Below, piece by piece: positions 16,304-25,898 of a stretch of DNA of 64,000 nucleotides (position 1 is the first letter of the stretch; each line of letters starts with the position of its first letter). The stretch is taken from the NCBI RefSeq assembly GCF_046614695.1, contig NZ_JBKKHQ010000001.1:372001-436000 (forward strand). The letters run 5' to 3'. The notes beneath the pieces were generated by a model. That model was not told the DNA's origin. It saw only the letters and a list, made by a program, of their open reading frames with translations, and ran no database searches. The translations under genes were made by a program, and so were the position numbers. Source of the stretch: Pokkaliibacter sp046614695 (GTDB lineage Bacteria > Pseudomonadota > Gammaproteobacteria > Pseudomonadales > Balneatricaceae).

Positions 16304-17116
16304 ATGAATATCATTTCTTTTAACATCAACGGTATTCGCGCTCGATTGCATCAGCTGGAAGCAATTATTGAGCTTCATCAACCCGATGTGATTGGGCTTC
16401 AGGAAATCAAGGTTGCGGATGAGCAATTCCCGCTTAGTGATGTAGAAAAACTGGGCTATCACATCTATCACCATGGCCAGAAAGGCCACTATGGCGTCGC
16501 TTTTCTAAGCAGGTTTCCCGCCAAATCCTTACAGAAAGGATTTCCGGACGATACGGAAGATGCTCAAAAGCGCATGATCATCGGCACTTTCGTTGATGCC
16601 AACGGCATCGAAGCCACCGTGCTCAATGGCTACTTTCCGCAGGGTGAAGCGGTTGACCATCCGGTAAAGTTCCCAGCTAAACGCGCCTTCTATTCGCAGC
16701 TGCAGAACTATCTAGAAACCCAGCACCATCCCGATCAGAACATTATTGTCATGGGGGACTTCAATATTTCCCCTGAGGATACGGATATCGGCATCGGCGA
16801 ACCTAACCGCAAACGCTGGCTGAAAACCGGCAAAACCAGCTTTCAACCTGAAGAGCGCGAATGGTATCAGCGTCTGATGAGCTGGGGTTTTCAGGATACC
16901 TGGCGGATGCAAAATCCGGACGATAACAGCTGGTACAGCTGGTTTGATTATCGCAGCAAGGGCTTTGAGGATGAGCCGAAGCGGGGTCTTCGTATTGATC
17001 ACATTCTGGCAACGCCCCCTATGGCAGCCAAATTAGTCGGTACCGGTATCGATTATGTAAGTCGTGGCATGGAGAAGCCTTCGGACCACTGCCCTATTTG
17101 GGCCAAGTTTGAGTAA
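16304..17116 (+). CDS. xthA: Exodeoxyribonuclease III
   Basis: A 270-residue AP endonuclease/3'-5' exonuclease of the ExoIII class, acting in base excision repair of abasic and oxidised sites. Catalytic motifs are all present: FNINGIRAR, LQEIK (metal-binding Glu near 34), YFPQG, MGDFNISPED, the RGLRIDHILAT aspartate and SDHCPIW with the catalytic His. Length agrees with E. coli XthA (268). The ATG at 16304 starts MNIISFNI directly at the first strand, as in the family. lplA follows 88 bases later on the same strand. Confidence 0.95.
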   Translation: MNIISFNINGIRARLHQLEAIIELHQPDVIGLQEIKVADEQFPLSDVEKLGYHIYHHGQKGHYGVAFLSRFPAKSLQKGFPDDTEDAQKRMIIGTFVDANGIEATVLNGYFPQGEAVDHPVKFPAKRAFYSQLQNYLETQHHPDQNIIVMGDFNISPEDTDIGIGEPNRKRWLKTGKTSFQPEEREWYQRLMSWGFQDTWRMQNPDDNSWYSWFDYRSKGFEDEPKRGLRIDHILATPPMAAKLVGTGIDYVSRGMEKPSDHCPIWAKFE

Positions 17117-17204
17117 GGCTTAACGCCAGCACTGAAACTGTTCTTATTTTATTGGCTTGCATTGCAGCAGAGTTTACCTTGCTGAGGAGCGGAGGCTTTA
17201 ACTT

Positions 17205-18224
17205 ATGTCACTAACCACACGCCTGCTGATCTCAGACTCAACAGACCCTTGGTTTAACCTTGCTGTTGAAGAGAGCATTTTCCGTCTGATGGAGCCTCAG
17301 CAGCGTGTGCTCTTTCTGTGGAGTAACGCCGACACGGTGGTCATTGGCAAGGCACAGAACGCCTGGAAAGAATGTAATACCCGCCAAATGGAGGCTGACA
17401 ATATTAAGCTGGCTCGCCGGCAAAGTGGTGGTGGTGCGGTCTTTCATGACCTGGGCAATACCAACTTCACCTTTATGGCAGGCAAGCCTGAATATGACAG
17501 ACACACCTCAACCGGCATTGTTCTGAAAGCGTTGCATAGTTTAGGGCTGGAGAGTTATGCCTCAGGGCGTAATGACCTGTTGCTCGATCTTGCCGACGGA
17601 CCACGCAAAATCTCCGGATCGGCTTACCGTGAAACGCCGGATCGGGGTTTTCATCACGGCACCCTGCTCGTGAATGCCAGCCTGGATCGTCTCACCAACT
17701 ACCTTACCCCGGATCCTAAGAAGCTGAAGGCCAAAGGCATCAGCTCAGTACGTGCCCGTGTCGGTAACCTGACTGATAAAAAGCCTGCACTGACCCATGA
17801 CATGATTTGCGAAGCGCTAACGGAGGCCTTCTTCGCGTATTGCAATAGTCGCGTCGAACCGGAGATGATTTCTCCGGATCACCCCCTCGCACTTGAAGGT
17901 TTTGCCGAACGCTTTGCTCAGCAAAGCTCTTGGGAGTGGAACTTCGGCCAGGCGCTTGAGTTCGACCATGAGCTCTCTGAGCGCTTCAACTGGGGAGGAG
18001 TGGAGCTCTATCTCAACGTCAATAAAGGTCATATCACTGAGGTCAAACTATTTACTGACACCCTTCAGCCCGACCCCTGGCTACTCTGGGCAGAGTCCCT
18101 TAAAGGCGAGAAATATCAGCCTCAGGCACTGATTACCAAACTGCATGCACTGGAACTGAATCATCCTGAAATGGGCCCAATGACCGAGGATGTTTCCGCC
18201 TGGCTGAAGGTGGCCTTAGCCTAG
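17205..18224 (+). CDS. lplA: Lipoate-protein ligase A
   Basis: A 339-residue two-domain lipoate ligase that activates free lipoate with ATP and attaches it to E2 and GcvH lysines. The catalytic domain shows WFNLAVEE near 16, the lipoyl-AMP loop RRQSGGGAVFHDLGN near 70, the conserved KISGSAYRE lysine near 133 and HHGTLLVN. The C-terminal accessory domain (about 250-339) is present, so it resembles the complete E. coli LplA (338) rather than the split LplA/LplB type. The ATG at 17205 has GAGCGGAGG upstream. A terminator follows. Confidence 0.94.
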   Translation: MSLTTRLLISDSTDPWFNLAVEESIFRLMEPQQRVLFLWSNADTVVIGKAQNAWKECNTRQMEADNIKLARRQSGGGAVFHDLGNTNFTFMAGKPEYDRHTSTGIVLKALHSLGLESYASGRNDLLLDLADGPRKISGSAYRETPDRGFHHGTLLVNASLDRLTNYLTPDPKKLKAKGISSVRARVGNLTDKKPALTHDMICEALTEAFFAYCNSRVEPEMISPDHPLALEGFAERFAQQSSWEWNFGQALEFDHELSERFNWGGVELYLNVNKGHITEVKLFTDTLQPDPWLLWAESLKGEKYQPQALITKLHALELNHPEMGPMTEDVSAWLKVALA

Positions 18225-18243
18225 ATTAGCTAGAGGTAGAAAT

Positions 18244-18273
18244 AAAAAGGCTTTCTTATCAGGAAGCCTTTTT
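18244..18273. terminator. Terminator between lplA and the 18310 lipoprotein
   Basis: AAAAAGGCTTTC and GGAAGCCTTTTT form a stem around a six-base loop. It lies between converging genes and is symmetric enough to act both ways. Confidence 0.88.
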
Positions 18274-18309
18274 ATTACGAGTAAGAATTGGTTAATGACG
18301 CCAGAGGCT

Positions 18310-18975
18310 TTAGCGACAGGAATAGCCCTCTGGCATTTCTACCTTGAAGTTACTGGCGCTGTTTCTTTCCGGGGTGAATCGGTTTACCGCCTGCTGGATC
18401 AAAAACGCGTAAATCCGATTTGGATCACAGCCCTTCTGTGTAGTTTGGGCCGTAACCTGCAGCACTGACTCCTGCTTGGCAGAAGCTTTAGTCTGTCCCG
18501 ACTTTAACGGAAACCAGTTCATGGTAAGGGTATAGTTATCGACCTGCTCATTAACCGGGCGATAGCCAACAACATCCCACCGCGTTTCAGGCCGGCTTAT
18601 GCATCGGGTCGCTCCCTTCTCTTTTCTACAGTCCTGAACCCAGCCACCAGTATTCACATTGCCATAAATAGGCTCCTGGCTCTGAATGATCTGGGACTCG
18701 GTTTTTGCGTCCACATCGACCTGATAATCCGGATAAACCTTAGCTGGCAGCGTCTCTCGTGGGTATGCCGCTTTATAACCACGCATCAGGAAAGCCAGCT
18801 TGAGATTCTCCAGATAGGCTTTCGTTTCCAGATTAGCATCCAGCACCAATACCGAATTGGGCTTAATAGGCTCATAAGGATTAGCCACAGTTTTGATATT
18901 GCCTTGCATAACCGTGACACACCCGGAAAAAAGAGTCGTCAAACCGATGAGTACGCAGCTTTTCAGTAACTTCAT
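18310..18975 (-). CDS. Putative lipoprotein, function unknown
   Basis: A 221-residue protein with a lipoprotein signal MKLLKSCVLIGLTTLFSGC (lipobox FSGC). The mature part contains a beta-rich-looking domain with the motif SVLVLDANLETKAYLENLKL, a cysteine pair in WVQDCRKEKGATRC that could form a disulfide loop, and further cysteines near the C terminus (KGCDPN, YSCR). I do not recognise the family. The start at 18975 places AGG eight bases upstream and the signal at the N terminus; an in-frame ATG at 18981 is the alternative. It stands alone. Confidence 0.75.
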   Translation of the reverse strand: MKLLKSCVLIGLTTLFSGCVTVMQGNIKTVANPYEPIKPNSVLVLDANLETKAYLENLKLAFLMRGYKAAYPRETLPAKVYPDYQVDVDAKTESQIIQSQEPIYGNVNTGGWVQDCRKEKGATRCISRPETRWDVVGYRPVNEQVDNYTLTMNWFPLKSGQTKASAKQESVLQVTAQTTQKGCDPNRIYAFLIQQAVNRFTPERNSASNFKVEMPEGYSCR

Positions 18976-19177
18976 TGCCATGGCCTGCAAGCCTGTTATT
19001 GGTTATGTGAACACATTAAAGAGATCAAATTATGATCCATATTGGCTCAGATTTTCAGTAGTACGAGACATACCGTCACATACGTCAAGGTACTTAAAGG
19101 ATCAAAGCCTGTATAGCCTTACACGATGACTTCGCTGAGTTCGAAAGCATCTCGAAAACCAGCCACCCGACCTTATT

Positions 19178-19203
19178 AAAAAGCCCGCTGGGCGCGGGCT
19201 TTA
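19178..19203 (-). terminator. cysS terminator
   Basis: AAAGCCCGC/GCGGGCTTT stem with a five-base loop. The minus strand gives the T-run expected downstream of cysS. Confidence 0.88.
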
Positions 19204-19220
19204 CGGACTATGGAATAGTC

Positions 19221-20609
19221 TCAGGCACGCTGCCAGGTCGTACCTTCCCGGCTATCATTTAGCTCAATGCCCTGCTCAAGCAGCGCCTGTCGAATGGCGT
19301 CCGCTTTGGCAAAGTCTTTCGCTTTCTTGGCTTCTGCCCGGGCCTGAATCTGTTCTTCGATATAGTCGCTGGAAAGCCCTTCTTCAGCACCACTTTGCAG
19401 GAAGGCTTCAGGGGATTGTTGAAGCAGCCCCAATACACTTCCCAAACGAACCAGTTGACCAGCCAGTGAAGTGGCACGCTCGTTTTCCTCGGCCTTACGG
19501 CAGCGGTTGATTTCACGAACGATATCAAACATTACCGATAACGCTTCACGGGTATTGAAGTCATCGTCCATGACCTCAGTAAACCGCTCCAGATACTGAG
19601 CCTCAACATCAACGCCATTAGCGTTATAGTCCAAACCACGAAGGGCATTGTAGAAGCGCTCTAGTCCCTGGCGCGCTTCTTTGAGAGAGTCCGGACTGTA
19701 GTCGATCTGGCTCCGGTAATGGGTTGAAGTCAGTAAATAACGGACAATTTCCGGGTTATTAGCAGCCAATACATCGCGTATCGTAAAGAAGTTGCCCAGC
19801 GATTTGGACATTTTCACCTTGTCAACGCGAACGGCACCCGCATGCATCCAATAGTTCACATACTGTTGTCCGGTCGCGGCCTCAGACTGGGCAATCTCAT
19901 TTTCATGATGCGGAAACGGAAGATCCGGGCCACCACCATGAATATCAAAGGTGTTACCCAGACAGCAAGTCGACATGGCAGAGCACTCAATGTGCCAACC
20001 AGGACGCCCTTCACCCCAGGGCGAGGACCAGCTAATCTCACCAGGTTTGGCCATTTTCCAGAGCACGAAGTCCAGAGGACTTTCTTTATCTTCAGCAACT
20101 TCTACACGAGCCCCGGAGCGCATGTCTTCAATATTGCGATTCGTTAGCTTGCCGTAACCATCAAACTTTTCGACACGGTAATAAACATCACCAGAAGCTC
20201 CCTGGTAGGCATAACCTTTCCCGATCAGGGTTTGAACCATGGCAACAATATCTTCGATGTGAGCGGTCGCTCGTGGTTCCTTATCCGGACGCAGCACAGA
20301 CAGGGCATCTTCATCTTCATGCATGGCATCGATAAAACGCTGCGTCAGCGCATCAACGCTTTCACCGTTTTCAGCCGCTCGCACGATAATTTTATCGTCC
20401 ACATCCGTGATGTTGCGCACATAGGTCACATCAAAACCACGAAAACGCAGGTAGCGGGTAATCACATCAAAAGAAACCATGACCCGAGCATGACCAATAT
20501 GACAGTAGTCATACACGGTGATACCGCAAACATACATGCGGATCTTGCCAGGCTCGATAGGTTTAAAGGCTTCTTTCTGATTGGTGAGGGTGTTGTATAC
20601 CTGCAGCAC
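19221..20609 (-). CDS. cysS: Cysteinyl-tRNA synthetase
   Basis: A 462-residue class I synthetase. The family start MLQVYNTLT aligns with E. coli CysS. Zinc-binding residues are visible in MYVCGITVYD, IECSAMS and HHENEIAQSEA. The ATP-binding signatures are HIGHA near 37 and KMSKS near 267. The start codon is GTG at 20609 with AGGGG seven bases upstream; no ATG fits the family start. It lies 119 bases downstream of glnS, separated by a terminator. Confidence 0.96.
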   Translation of the reverse strand: MLQVYNTLTNQKEAFKPIEPGKIRMYVCGITVYDYCHIGHARVMVSFDVITRYLRFRGFDVTYVRNITDVDDKIIVRAAENGESVDALTQRFIDAMHEDEDALSVLRPDKEPRATAHIEDIVAMVQTLIGKGYAYQGASGDVYYRVEKFDGYGKLTNRNIEDMRSGARVEVAEDKESPLDFVLWKMAKPGEISWSSPWGEGRPGWHIECSAMSTCCLGNTFDIHGGGPDLPFPHHENEIAQSEAATGQQYVNYWMHAGAVRVDKVKMSKSLGNFFTIRDVLAANNPEIVRYLLTSTHYRSQIDYSPDSLKEARQGLERFYNALRGLDYNANGVDVEAQYLERFTEVMDDDFNTREALSVMFDIVREINRCRKAEENERATSLAGQLVRLGSVLGLLQQSPEAFLQSGAEEGLSSDYIEEQIQARAEAKKAKDFAKADAIRQALLEQGIELNDSREGTTWQRA

Positions 20610-20662
20610 CGAAATTCCCCTGCTACTGAAATGAACGAAGATAAAGCTGTTTCAAAATACAG

Positions 20663-20700
20663 TTAACGAAAAAGGCACGCAAAGCATGCCTCTTTCGTTA
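20663..20700 (-). terminator. glnS terminator
   Basis: An outer TAACGAAA/TTTCGTTA pairing encloses GGCATGC/GCGTGCC on the minus strand, followed by a T-rich run. It separates glnS from cysS. Confidence 0.8.
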
Positions 20701-20728
20701 TTTAGCCAGAGCGTCGCCGCCCATTTGC

Positions 20729-22408
20729 TTAGTTCTTTTGCTGTTCCTTGGCCCAGGAGTCACGAAGGCCAACGGTACGGTTGAAGACCTTACGACCTTC
20801 TTTCTGATCAAAACGATCAACAACAAAGTAACCCTGACGCTCGAACTGGAAGCGAGTCTCTGGCTCAGCATCTGCCAGAGTGACTTCGGCCACCGCATTA
20901 CTGAAGACGCTCAGCGACTCGGGATTAATCACGTCCAGGAATGAACGCTCTTTATCACCCTCAGGATCAGGCTCAGTAAAGAGGCGGTCATAGAGACGCA
21001 CTTCACAAGGCACGTTATGAGTGGCAGATACCCAGTGAATAACACCATTGACCTTATACTCAGGCTTAATACCCGCTGAGTCCGGATCATAGCTGCAGCG
21101 CAACTCAACCAGATTACCTTGTTCATCAAAAATCTGTTCATCACACTTGATGACATAGGTACCACGCAGACGAACATACTGCTCTGGTGCCATACGCTTC
21201 CACTTGCGTGGAGCTTCCATCGCAAAGTCTTCGCGCTCGATGAAGATTTCACGGGTTAACGGAACAGAACGTACTCCCATGGTTTCATCTTTAGGATGAT
21301 TAGGCAGCTCGATCTGCTCGACCGTATTCTCATCAAAATTGGTGATGACGACTTTGACCGGATCGATGACACACATTGCACGCTTGGCGGCGCTGTCGAG
21401 ATCATCACGGATACAGAATTCCAGTGTACCGACATCCACCACACCATCACTGCGAGTAACACCAATACGCTCACAGAACTCACGCAGAGAAGCCGGCGTG
21501 TATCCACGACGACGCAGACCAGAGATAGTCGGCATCCGCGGGTCATCCCAGCCGTCAACATGCTTCTCATCGACGAGCTGCTTCAGCTTGCGCTTGGAGG
21601 TCACTGTGTAATTCAGGTTCAGGCGAGCAAACTCGTACTGACGTGGCTTGCAAGGTGCACTGATATTGTTCAGGTACCACTCGTACAGCGGGCGGTGATC
21701 TTCAAACTCCAGCGTGCAAATAGAATGCGTAATACCTTCAATGGCATCACTCTGACCGTGGGTGAAGTCATAGGTGGGATAGATACACCATTTATCACCG
21801 GTCTGATGATGATGAATATGACGCACACGATAGATGATCGGATCGCGCATATTGATGTTAGGCGATGCCATATCAATCTTGGCACGCAGAACCGCTTCAC
21901 CTTCTTTATATTCACCAGCACGCATGCGGGCGAATTCAGCAAGGCTTTCCTCTATCGGGCGATCACGATAAGGGCTGGGTTTACCTGGCTCAGTCAGAGA
22001 GCCGCGGTACTCACGCATCTGCTCATTAGTGAGATGGCACACAAACGCTTTACCATTCTCGATCAATTCGATTGCCCAGGCATGGAGCTGGTCAAAATAG
22101 TCAGAGGCGTAATGCACCTCGCCTGCCCAGCCAAAACCCAGCCAGTGAATATCTTCTTTAATGGAGTCGATATATTCCTGACTTTCTTTTTCAGGGTTGG
22201 TGTCATCAAAGCGCAGGTTGCACTCGCCACCCGTCGCTTGCGCCAAACCAAAGTTCAGGCAGATGGATTTGGCATGACCGATATGCAGGTAGCCATTGGG
22301 CTCGGGCGGGAATCGGGTAATGATCTTGGTATGTTTGCCTGAGGCCAAATCCGCATCGACAATCTGTCTCAGGAAATGGTTAGGCGCATTGGATTCGTTG
22401 CTGCTCAT
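20729..22408 (-). CDS. glnS: Glutaminyl-tRNA synthetase
   Basis: A 559-residue class I synthetase. FPPEPNGYLHIGHAKS carries the HIGH signature (near 35-45), FDDTNPEKE follows, and VTSKRKLKQL is the KMSKS equivalent. The C-terminal anticodon-binding barrels are complete, ending WAKEQQKN. E. coli GlnS has 554 residues. The frame extends 78 bases further upstream, but the ATG at 22408 gives the family start. The ribosome site is weak. It is divergent from ppiB. Confidence 0.96.
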   Translation of the reverse strand: MSSNESNAPNHFLRQIVDADLASGKHTKIITRFPPEPNGYLHIGHAKSICLNFGLAQATGGECNLRFDDTNPEKESQEYIDSIKEDIHWLGFGWAGEVHYASDYFDQLHAWAIELIENGKAFVCHLTNEQMREYRGSLTEPGKPSPYRDRPIEESLAEFARMRAGEYKEGEAVLRAKIDMASPNINMRDPIIYRVRHIHHHQTGDKWCIYPTYDFTHGQSDAIEGITHSICTLEFEDHRPLYEWYLNNISAPCKPRQYEFARLNLNYTVTSKRKLKQLVDEKHVDGWDDPRMPTISGLRRRGYTPASLREFCERIGVTRSDGVVDVGTLEFCIRDDLDSAAKRAMCVIDPVKVVITNFDENTVEQIELPNHPKDETMGVRSVPLTREIFIEREDFAMEAPRKWKRMAPEQYVRLRGTYVIKCDEQIFDEQGNLVELRCSYDPDSAGIKPEYKVNGVIHWVSATHNVPCEVRLYDRLFTEPDPEGDKERSFLDVINPESLSVFSNAVAEVTLADAEPETRFQFERQGYFVVDRFDQKEGRKVFNRTVGLRDSWAKEQQKN

Positions 22409-22640
22409 AGCACCAGTTATTGAATTCGTTGAGGCGCGGCGCCACTCGCCGACGCAGATAGGAAGCATCCTAGTGTAAGGCGTCACTGGAATCCATACAA
22501 CTCAGCATCCATAGAGAGCAGGCTATACTTCAAGGCTGGCGCAGGTTGCCGAGGTTTGCACTACTTTGGGCCTTGGGATAAAGTGCCGCACTGGTCCCCT
22601 CCGGGGCGCAACAAGTAACAATCTGACAGGTGTAAGACGC

Positions 22641-23138
22641 ATGAGCACTGTAATCCTGCATACCAATCACGGCGACATCACGATCGCTCTGGATCATGAC
22701 AAAGCCCCAAAAACCGCAGCGAACTTCGAAGCTTACGTTAAAGACGGCTTCTATAATGGTGTGATCTTCCACCGCGTCATCGACGGTTTCATGGTTCAGG
22801 GTGGCGGTTTTGAGCCAGGCATGACCCAGAAAGAGACCAACAAGCCTATCGAGAACGAAGCCGATAACGGTTTGTCCAACACTGTTGGCTCCATCGCCAT
22901 GGCACGTACCATGGACCCACACTCTGCTTCCGCCCAGTTCTTTATTAACGTTTCTGATAACACCTTCCTGAACCATCGTGCCAAAACCATGGACGGCTGG
23001 GGCTACTGCGTATTCGGTAAAGTGACCGAAGGCATGGAAGTGGTTAACAAAATCAAAGCAGTCGCGACGACTTTCAAAGGCGGCCATCAGGACGTCCCTG
23101 TTGACGACGTCATCATCGAATCTGCTGAGATCGCCTAA
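22641..23138 (+). CDS. ppiB: Cytoplasmic peptidyl-prolyl isomerase (cyclophilin)
   Basis: A 165-residue cyclophilin without signal peptide, so a cytosolic PpiB that speeds proline cis-trans isomerisation. Active-site elements are visible in FHRVIDGFMVQGGGF (catalytic Arg near 44), the QFFINVSDN strand and GYCVFGKVTEG. The ATG at 22641 gives the usual family start MSTVILHTNHG; a longer frame from 22566 lacks support. The stop overlaps the lpxH start by one base (TAATG), so the two are translationally coupled, as in many gammaproteobacteria. Confidence 0.96.
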   Translation: MSTVILHTNHGDITIALDHDKAPKTAANFEAYVKDGFYNGVIFHRVIDGFMVQGGGFEPGMTQKETNKPIENEADNGLSNTVGSIAMARTMDPHSASAQFFINVSDNTFLNHRAKTMDGWGYCVFGKVTEGMEVVNKIKAVATTFKGGHQDVPVDDVIIESAEIA

Positions 23139-23890
23139 TGACTACGCTGTTCATCTCTGACCTGCACCTGCAACCTAACCGCCCTGAACTCACGGAAGCG
23201 CTACTCAGACTTCTTGATACTCAGGGGGCGTCGTTGAGCAAGCTCTTTATTCTGGGAGACTTGTTTGAGTACTGGATCGGGGATGACGGCATTCAGCCCT
23301 GGCAGCAACCTGTGCTTGAGCGCCTGCGTGCACTCAAAGAGGCGGGCTGCCAGGTCTACTTTCAGCACGGCAATCGGGATTTCCTGATTGGCGAGCGCTT
23401 TGCGTCGCTGACTGGGGCGGAATTGCTCCCCGAAGAGTACGCCACCGAAATTAACCATGTCCCTGTGCTGATTATGCACGGTGACAGTCTGTGCACTCGC
23501 GATGCAGCCTATATGGCATTCCGCGCACAGAGTCGTTCGCCACAGTGGCAAGCCCAGATTCTGGCAATGCCATTACCTGAGCGCATCAAGCTTGCCCAGT
23601 CTTTGCGTGAGCAGAGTAAAGAAGCCAGCTCCAATAAGGCGGAAGACATCATGGATGTGACGCCTGAAGAAGTGGATAACGCCCTGGCACGCCACAACGC
23701 AGCTGTGATGATTCACGGCCACACTCATCGCCCGGCACGCCATCCTCTGAGCAATGACGCCGAGCGCATTGTGCTTGGTGACTGGGATCGCTTCGGCTGG
23801 GGGCTCTGGATCGAACCTGACACCCAGCCTCAGGACTGGCAGATGATCCGCTTTGAGCTTTCAACCCTAGAACCTGTCGAGACCCTGTGA
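23138..23890 (+). CDS. lpxH: UDP-2,3-diacylglucosamine hydrolase LpxH
   Basis: A 250-residue calcineurin-like phosphoesterase of lipid A synthesis. It releases UMP from UDP-2,3-diacylglucosamine to form lipid X. The Mn-binding motifs are ISDLHLQ (Asp/His near 7-9), GDLFEYWIGDD, GNRDFLIG, HGDSLCTRD and HGHTHRPARH. It overlaps the ppiB stop by one base and the rsuA start by four (GTGA), so the three genes form a tightly packed operon. Confidence 0.95.
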   Translation: MTTLFISDLHLQPNRPELTEALLRLLDTQGASLSKLFILGDLFEYWIGDDGIQPWQQPVLERLRALKEAGCQVYFQHGNRDFLIGERFASLTGAELLPEEYATEINHVPVLIMHGDSLCTRDAAYMAFRAQSRSPQWQAQILAMPLPERIKLAQSLREQSKEASSNKAEDIMDVTPEEVDNALARHNAAVMIHGHTHRPARHPLSNDAERIVLGDWDRFGWGLWIEPDTQPQDWQMIRFELSTLEPVETL

Positions 23891-24609
23891 AATCTATGAA
23901 GTACCCTATTCGTCTCGATAAATTTTTGGCGCACCACACCGGCCTTAGCCGCAGCCAATTGAGAAAAGCGCTGCGCGAACAGCCGGTGCAGGTTAATGGT
24001 GATGTCGTTAAAGATCAGGGCATGCATATTCACCGTGAAGACAAAGTCGTCTGGATGGGCGATGAATTCGGTGAAGCAGGTTTTAGCTACATCATGATGA
24101 ATAAGCCGGCGGGCTACGTCAGTACGGATGACGCTTCTGAACACCCTTCAGCCATTTATCTTATCGATGAGCCTTTTGTTGAAAGACTGCATTGCGCGGG
24201 CCGTCTTGATCTGGATTCCACCGGCATGCTGTTGATCACCGATGATGGCAGCTGGTCACATCGGATCACCTCACCGAAGCACCAAAAAGCCAAAGTCTAT
24301 GAAGTGACGCTGGCCGATCCGGTAACAGAGGATCATCTGGATCAGCTTCGAAAAGGCATTCTGCTTCGCAACGAAGAGACGGAAACCCTGCCCTGTGAAG
24401 CCACCCTACTGGATGAACAACATGTGCGCCTGACCATCTATGAAGGTCGCTATCATCAGGTGAAACGCATGTTCGCTGCCTTGGGCAATAAAGTAGAGGC
24501 GCTTCATCGTGCGCAGATTGGCGACATCATTCTGGATGAAGACCTCGAACCGGGCGAATGGCGCTATTTAACCGATGAAGAAGTGGCTGTTTTTTCAGGC
24601 AATACCTGA
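23887..24609 (+). CDS. rsuA: 16S rRNA pseudouridine-516 synthase RsuA
   Basis: A 240-residue RsuA-family enzyme. The N-terminal S4 RNA-binding domain has RLDKFLAHHTGLSRSQLRKAL (about 9-29). The catalytic domain has GRLDLDSTGMLLITDDG, with the catalytic Asp in the first half, and the later GRYHQVKRMFAALGNKV. Residue pattern and length favour RsuA over RluE. The start is GTG 23887 overlapping the lpxH stop (GTGA); an ATG nine bases on (23896) is an equally possible start, with no strong ribosome site for either. Confidence 0.88.
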   Translation: MKSMKYPIRLDKFLAHHTGLSRSQLRKALREQPVQVNGDVVKDQGMHIHREDKVVWMGDEFGEAGFSYIMMNKPAGYVSTDDASEHPSAIYLIDEPFVERLHCAGRLDLDSTGMLLITDDGSWSHRITSPKHQKAKVYEVTLADPVTEDHLDQLRKGILLRNEETETLPCEATLLDEQHVRLTIYEGRYHQVKRMFAALGNKVEALHRAQIGDIILDEDLEPGEWRYLTDEEVAVFSGNT

Positions 24610-24736
24610 GTTTTCCCGCCGACTTGGCTTCCTTCAACTCCCCCACTTGGCAATACCGCTCGGCGCGCTGGACAGTCCCCCGGCACGCCGAGTAGCATCT
24701 ACCTTCCCTCTCATTCCCCAGTTGGATCGGTAGAAA

Positions 24737-25798
24737 ATGAGCAAGTACTGGAGCCCCATCGTCTCCCAACTTACACCCTATGTACCCGGTGAACAGCCCA
24801 AGGTCACTAATCTGGTGAAGTTGAATACAAACGAGAACCCTTATCCGCCTTCTCCAAAAGTACTTGATGCCATCCATCATGCAGCGAACGAACATCTTCG
24901 CCTGTATCCTGATCCTTCCAGCAGCGCTCTTCGTCAGACCATCGCCAGCTATCATGGTGTAGGCGCTGATAACGTCTTTATCGGCAATGGTTCCGATGAA
25001 GTGTTGGCCCTGGTGTTTCAGGGTCTGCTAAAGCATGACCTGCCGATTCTGTACCCAGACATCAGCTACAGCTTTTATCCGGTGTACTGTGGCCTTTACG
25101 AAATTGAGGCACGAGAAGTTCCCCTGCGGGAGGATTTCACGCTGAATGTTCAGGATTACACCCAAGCTAACGGTGGCATTATTTTCGCCAACCCGAATGC
25201 ACCGACGGGCATTTCTATTCCAGCGTCAGATATCGAATGGCTGCTTCAGCAGCACCCTGACTCAATCGTCATCATCGATGAGGCCTACGTCGATTTTGGT
25301 GCAGAAAGTGTTATCCCCCTGACGCAACGCTATCCCAACCTGCTGGTGACGCAGACGTTATCCAAATCCCGCTCACTGGCTGGCATGCGCGTGGGTCTGG
25401 CGATTGGTCACGAAGATCTTATAGATGGCCTGAACCGGGTAAAGAACAGCTTTAATTCCTACCCCATTGATCGTATCGCCTCAGCAGCCTCCGTGGCCTC
25501 CTATGAAGACGAAACCTACTTCCAGAAAGTCCGTGAAAAGGTGATGGCTACCCGTGAACAGCTGGTTGCCGACCTTCGCTCGCGCGGCTTTGAGGTACTG
25601 CCTTCTCACACCAACTTTGTATTTGCTCGCCACCCTGAGCATGATGCCAAAGCCATTGCCAGCGGCCTGCGTGAGCAATCGGTGATTGTCAGACACTTCA
25701 CCATGGCGCGTATTAACCAGTACCTTCGCATCTCCATTGGAACCGATGCAGAATGTCAGGCACTGATTAAAGCACTGGATTCGATCCTTGAGCATTGA
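24737..25798 (+). CDS. hisC: Histidinol-phosphate aminotransferase
   Basis: A 353-residue fold-type I aminotransferase of histidine synthesis, using histidinol phosphate/imidazole acetol phosphate. The substrate/cofactor motifs LVKLNTNENPYPPSP (near 27), NPNAPTG, IIDEAYVDF and the PLP lysine in TLSKSRSLAG are present. A C-terminal arginine lies in RISIGTDAEC. It is separated from the rest of histidine synthesis, as is common for hisC2-type copies. It could also accept aromatic substrates. A terminator follows. Confidence 0.92.
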   Translation: MSKYWSPIVSQLTPYVPGEQPKVTNLVKLNTNENPYPPSPKVLDAIHHAANEHLRLYPDPSSSALRQTIASYHGVGADNVFIGNGSDEVLALVFQGLLKHDLPILYPDISYSFYPVYCGLYEIEAREVPLREDFTLNVQDYTQANGGIIFANPNAPTGISIPASDIEWLLQQHPDSIVIIDEAYVDFGAESVIPLTQRYPNLLVTQTLSKSRSLAGMRVGLAIGHEDLIDGLNRVKNSFNSYPIDRIASAASVASYEDETYFQKVREKVMATREQLVADLRSRGFEVLPSHTNFVFARHPEHDAKAIASGLREQSVIVRHFTMARINQYLRISIGTDAECQALIKALDSILEH

Positions 25799-25850
25799 AA
25801 CAAACGCCTAGTCATGGTCTCTTTAGACCCTGATCTGCAACGTTATTGAT

Positions 25851-25884
25851 AAAGGGCGGTCATCCGCCCTTTATTGGTTTTTTA
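25851..25884 (+). terminator. hisC terminator
   Basis: AAAGGGCGG/CCGCCCTTT stem with loop TCAT, followed by ATTGG and a T-run. Confidence 0.85.
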
Positions 25885-25898
25885 CACTGGAGTTGGTT

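Noticed and set aside
21296..22342. 348-codon plus-strand frame inside glnS
   Set aside because: Antisense shadow of glnS, without family motifs.
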